Made by a program: the position numbers and the translations under genes. Shown here in pieces: positions 62,371-64,000 of a stretch of DNA of 64,000 nt. The DNA lies in NCBI GenBank assembly GCA_011742915.1, contig JAAQTN010000005.1, positions 96,799 to 160,798 of the forward strand, given 5' to 3'. Source of the stretch: Billgrantia desiderata. GTDB taxonomy: Bacteria; Pseudomonadota; Gammaproteobacteria; Pseudomonadales; Halomonadaceae. The number at the start of each line of letters is the position of its first letter. Position 1 is the stretch's first letter. The notes under the pieces were generated by a model. The model was not told the DNA's origin. It saw only the letters and a list, made by a program, of their open reading frames with translations, and did not search any database.

Positions 62371-63819
62371 CTACCTGCGCCAGAAGGCGGGGGTGAACAG
62401 CACCAGCACGGTGAAGATCTCCAGGCGGCCGAGCAGCATCGCCACCACCAGGATCCATTTGGCCGCGGTGGGCAGGTCGCCGTAGTGAGCGGCCGCCTCA
62501 CCCAGCGCGGGGCCCAGGTTGTTCAGGCATGAGGCCACCGTCGACCAGGCGGTGACCTGGTCGACGCCGGTGGCCATCACCCCCACCAGCATCAGGAAGA
62601 ACAGCATCAGGTAGGCCGAGAAGAAACCCCACACCGCCTGGGCGATGCCGTCGGGCACGCTGACCTTGCCTACCTTTACCGCGATCACCGCGCTGGGGTG
62701 GATCAGGCGCATCACCTCGCGCATGCCCTGCTTCAGGATCAGGATGATACGGATCACCTTCATGCCGCCGCCGGTGGAGCCGGAGCAGCCGCCGACGAAG
62801 GCGGCCATGAACAGCAAAAACGGCAGCGCCCCCGGCCAGGCGGCGAAATCGGCCACGCCGAAGCCGGCGGTGGTGGCGATGGAGACTGCCTGGAACAGGC
62901 CGTGACGCAGGCCGCGCTCGGTGTCATAGGTGCCGGTCAGCCACAGCGACACCACGGCGATGACGATCAGCCCGGACAGGAACAGCAGCAGGAAGCGCGC
63001 CTCGGGGTCGTGCAGGTAGTGGCTGAGCTGCCTGCCGCGCCAGGCCAGGAAGTGCAGGCTGAAGCTCATCGCCGAAACGATCAGGAAGGAGACGCAGATC
63101 AGCTCGATCAGCGCGCTGTCGAAATATCCGATGCTGGCGTCGTAGGTGGAGAAACCGCCGATGGCCACGGTGGAGAAGCTGTGGCCCAGGGCATCGAACC
63201 AGTTCATGCCGGCGGCCATGTAGGCCAGGAAGCAGGTCAGCGTCAGCGCCGCGTAGATGTACCACAGCGCCTTGGCCGTTTCGGTGATGCGCGGGGTCAG
63301 CTTGGAGTCCTTCAGCGGTCCCGGGATCTCGGTACGGTAGAGTGCCATGCCGCCGACCCCCAGCGTGGGCAGGATCGCCACCGCGAGAACCACGATCCCC
63401 ATGCCGCCCAGCCACTGCAGCTGCTGGCGGTAGTAGAGTACCGACTCGGGCAGGAACTCGATGCCGGTGATCACCGTGGCGCCGGTGGTGGTCAGCCCCG
63501 AGAAGGATTCGAACACGGCGTCGGTGGGGGCGAGAGCAGCGTCGCCGGTGAGCATCAGCGGCAGCGAGCCGAACAGCCCCAGCACGCTCCAGAACAGCGC
63601 CGCGATCAGGAAGCCGTCGCGGATGCGCAGCTCCTTGCGCGCGCTGCGATTGGGCAGGTACATCACCAGGCCGGTCATCACCGTGATCAGGATGGCGATG
63701 ATGAAGGCGTCCCACTGGCCGTCGCCGAACAGCAGCGAGATCAGGATCGGCGGCAGCATGGTCAGGCTGAACATCATCAGCAGCAGACCGAGAATACGAA
63801 GAATGACTCGCAGGCTCAT
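62371..63819 (-). CDS. trkH: Trk potassium uptake system membrane protein TrkH
   Basis: Potassium-translocating subunit of the Trk system, 482 residues (E. coli TrkH 483). Four pore loops of the KcsA-like type are visible: SGLTTTGATVITG, SFSTVAIGGFSTYDASIG, VSIATTAGFGVADF and ASCLNNLGPALGEAAAHY. Potassium uptake is a primary response to osmotic stress in halophiles such as Halomonas (TrkH/TrkI). It is preceded by trkA, with which it forms an operon. Confidence 0.96.
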   Translation of the reverse strand: MSLRVILRILGLLLMMFSLTMLPPILISLLFGDGQWDAFIIAILITVMTGLVMYLPNRSARKELRIRDGFLIAALFWSVLGLFGSLPLMLTGDAALAPTDAVFESFSGLTTTGATVITGIEFLPESVLYYRQQLQWLGGMGIVVLAVAILPTLGVGGMALYRTEIPGPLKDSKLTPRITETAKALWYIYAALTLTCFLAYMAAGMNWFDALGHSFSTVAIGGFSTYDASIGYFDSALIELICVSFLIVSAMSFSLHFLAWRGRQLSHYLHDPEARFLLLFLSGLIVIAVVSLWLTGTYDTERGLRHGLFQAVSIATTAGFGVADFAAWPGALPFLLFMAAFVGGCSGSTGGGMKVIRIILILKQGMREVMRLIHPSAVIAVKVGKVSVPDGIAQAVWGFFSAYLMLFFLMLVGVMATGVDQVTAWSTVASCLNNLGPALGEAAAHYGDLPTAAKWILVVAMLLGRLEIFTVLVLFTPAFWRR

Positions 63820-63862
63820 CGGGCGGCGTTCCCTGCGTCGCGGGGTGTCATCGGGCCAGCCA

Positions 63863-64000
63863 TCAGAAGAACGTCAGCCCGACCTGGAACAGCCGCTCGA
63901 CGTCGCGGATGCGGCGCTTGTCGATCACGAACAGGATCAGGTGGTCGCCGGACTCCACCACCACGTCGTCGTGGGCGATCAGCACCTCCTTGCCGCGCAC
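63863..64000 (-). CDS. trkA: Partial trkA, C-terminal end
   Basis: The last 45 codons of a gene entering from the right edge. The reading VRGKEVLIAHDDVVVESGDH, then LILFVIDKRRIRDVERLFQVG and a short aromatic end, is the C-terminal TrkA_C domain of the peripheral NAD/ATP-binding subunit of the Trk system. It ends 43 bp before trkH. Confidence 0.9.
   Translation of the reverse strand: MRGKEVLIAHDDVVVESGDHLILFVIDKRRIRDVERLFQVGLTFF

Overview
This 64 kb window is chromosomal DNA from a high-GC gammaproteobacterium, most likely Halomonas or a close relative (Halomonadaceae). That assignment is from memory of gene content: TRAP transporters, a TrkH/TrkA potassium system, the pepA/holC/valS block with divergent lptFG, and short intergenic repeats of a kind I associate with this family. 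Both edges cut genes: a DUF457-type membrane protein at the left and trkA at the right. I see no rRNA, tRNA, CRISPR array, prophage or insertion sequence.

Layout. 0-3.6 kb: small housekeeping genes (tag, a DUF411 protein, gloA, an HslJ-type lipoprotein, a PAP2 phosphatase) with copies of two intergenic repeat families. 3.6-9.4 kb: a D-3-hydroxybutyrate dehydrogenase, a three-part TRAP importer and a sigma-54 activator, with a recognisable -24/-12 promoter and three matching palindromic operators; it reads as a self-contained 3-hydroxybutyrate (or related hydroxyacid) uptake and oxidation unit. 9.4-18.4 kb: valS, holC, ilvE, pepA and divergent lptF-lptG. valS carries an AT-rich in-frame segment unlike the rest of the gene. 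18.5-29.3 kb: RDD protein, Fur-boxed bfd followed by bfr, a TauT/ThiY-like ABC importer, tcdA, truC, glutamate dehydrogenase, a ferric-reductase-like oxidoreductase, a LysE exporter, a GNAT enzyme and two small genes found by reading ribosome binding sites.

29-55.5 kb holds most of the window's phosphorus-related genes: an inositol-monophosphatase-family enzyme, two family-4-type glycosyltransferases, gmhA, a HAD hydrolase, a truncated GntR regulator, ugpBAEC, an EAL-CBS-GGDEF protein, phnDCEE with a histidine phosphatase, a PAP2 phosphatase, a porin, another histidine phosphatase and an AfuABC/FbpABC-type importer. Pho-box-like direct repeats (CTGTCAT-N4-CTGTCAT) precede several of these: a perfect one before the c-di-GMP gene and good ones before the AfuABC-type operon, a glycosyltransferase and the porin. 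My reading is a phosphate-starvation regulon combining organophosphate and phosphonate scavenging, possible membrane-lipid renovation and a c-di-GMP switch. Smaller genes between (PPC-repeat protein, SDR, MFS) have no obvious link.

55.6-64 kb: aceK, a sirtuin lacking the usual zinc cysteines, a DTW-domain tRNA enzyme, a diguanylate cyclase whose sensor is a degenerate bacteriophytochrome PAS-GAF module, a small HTH protein, a TraB-family membrane protein, and trkH-trkA.
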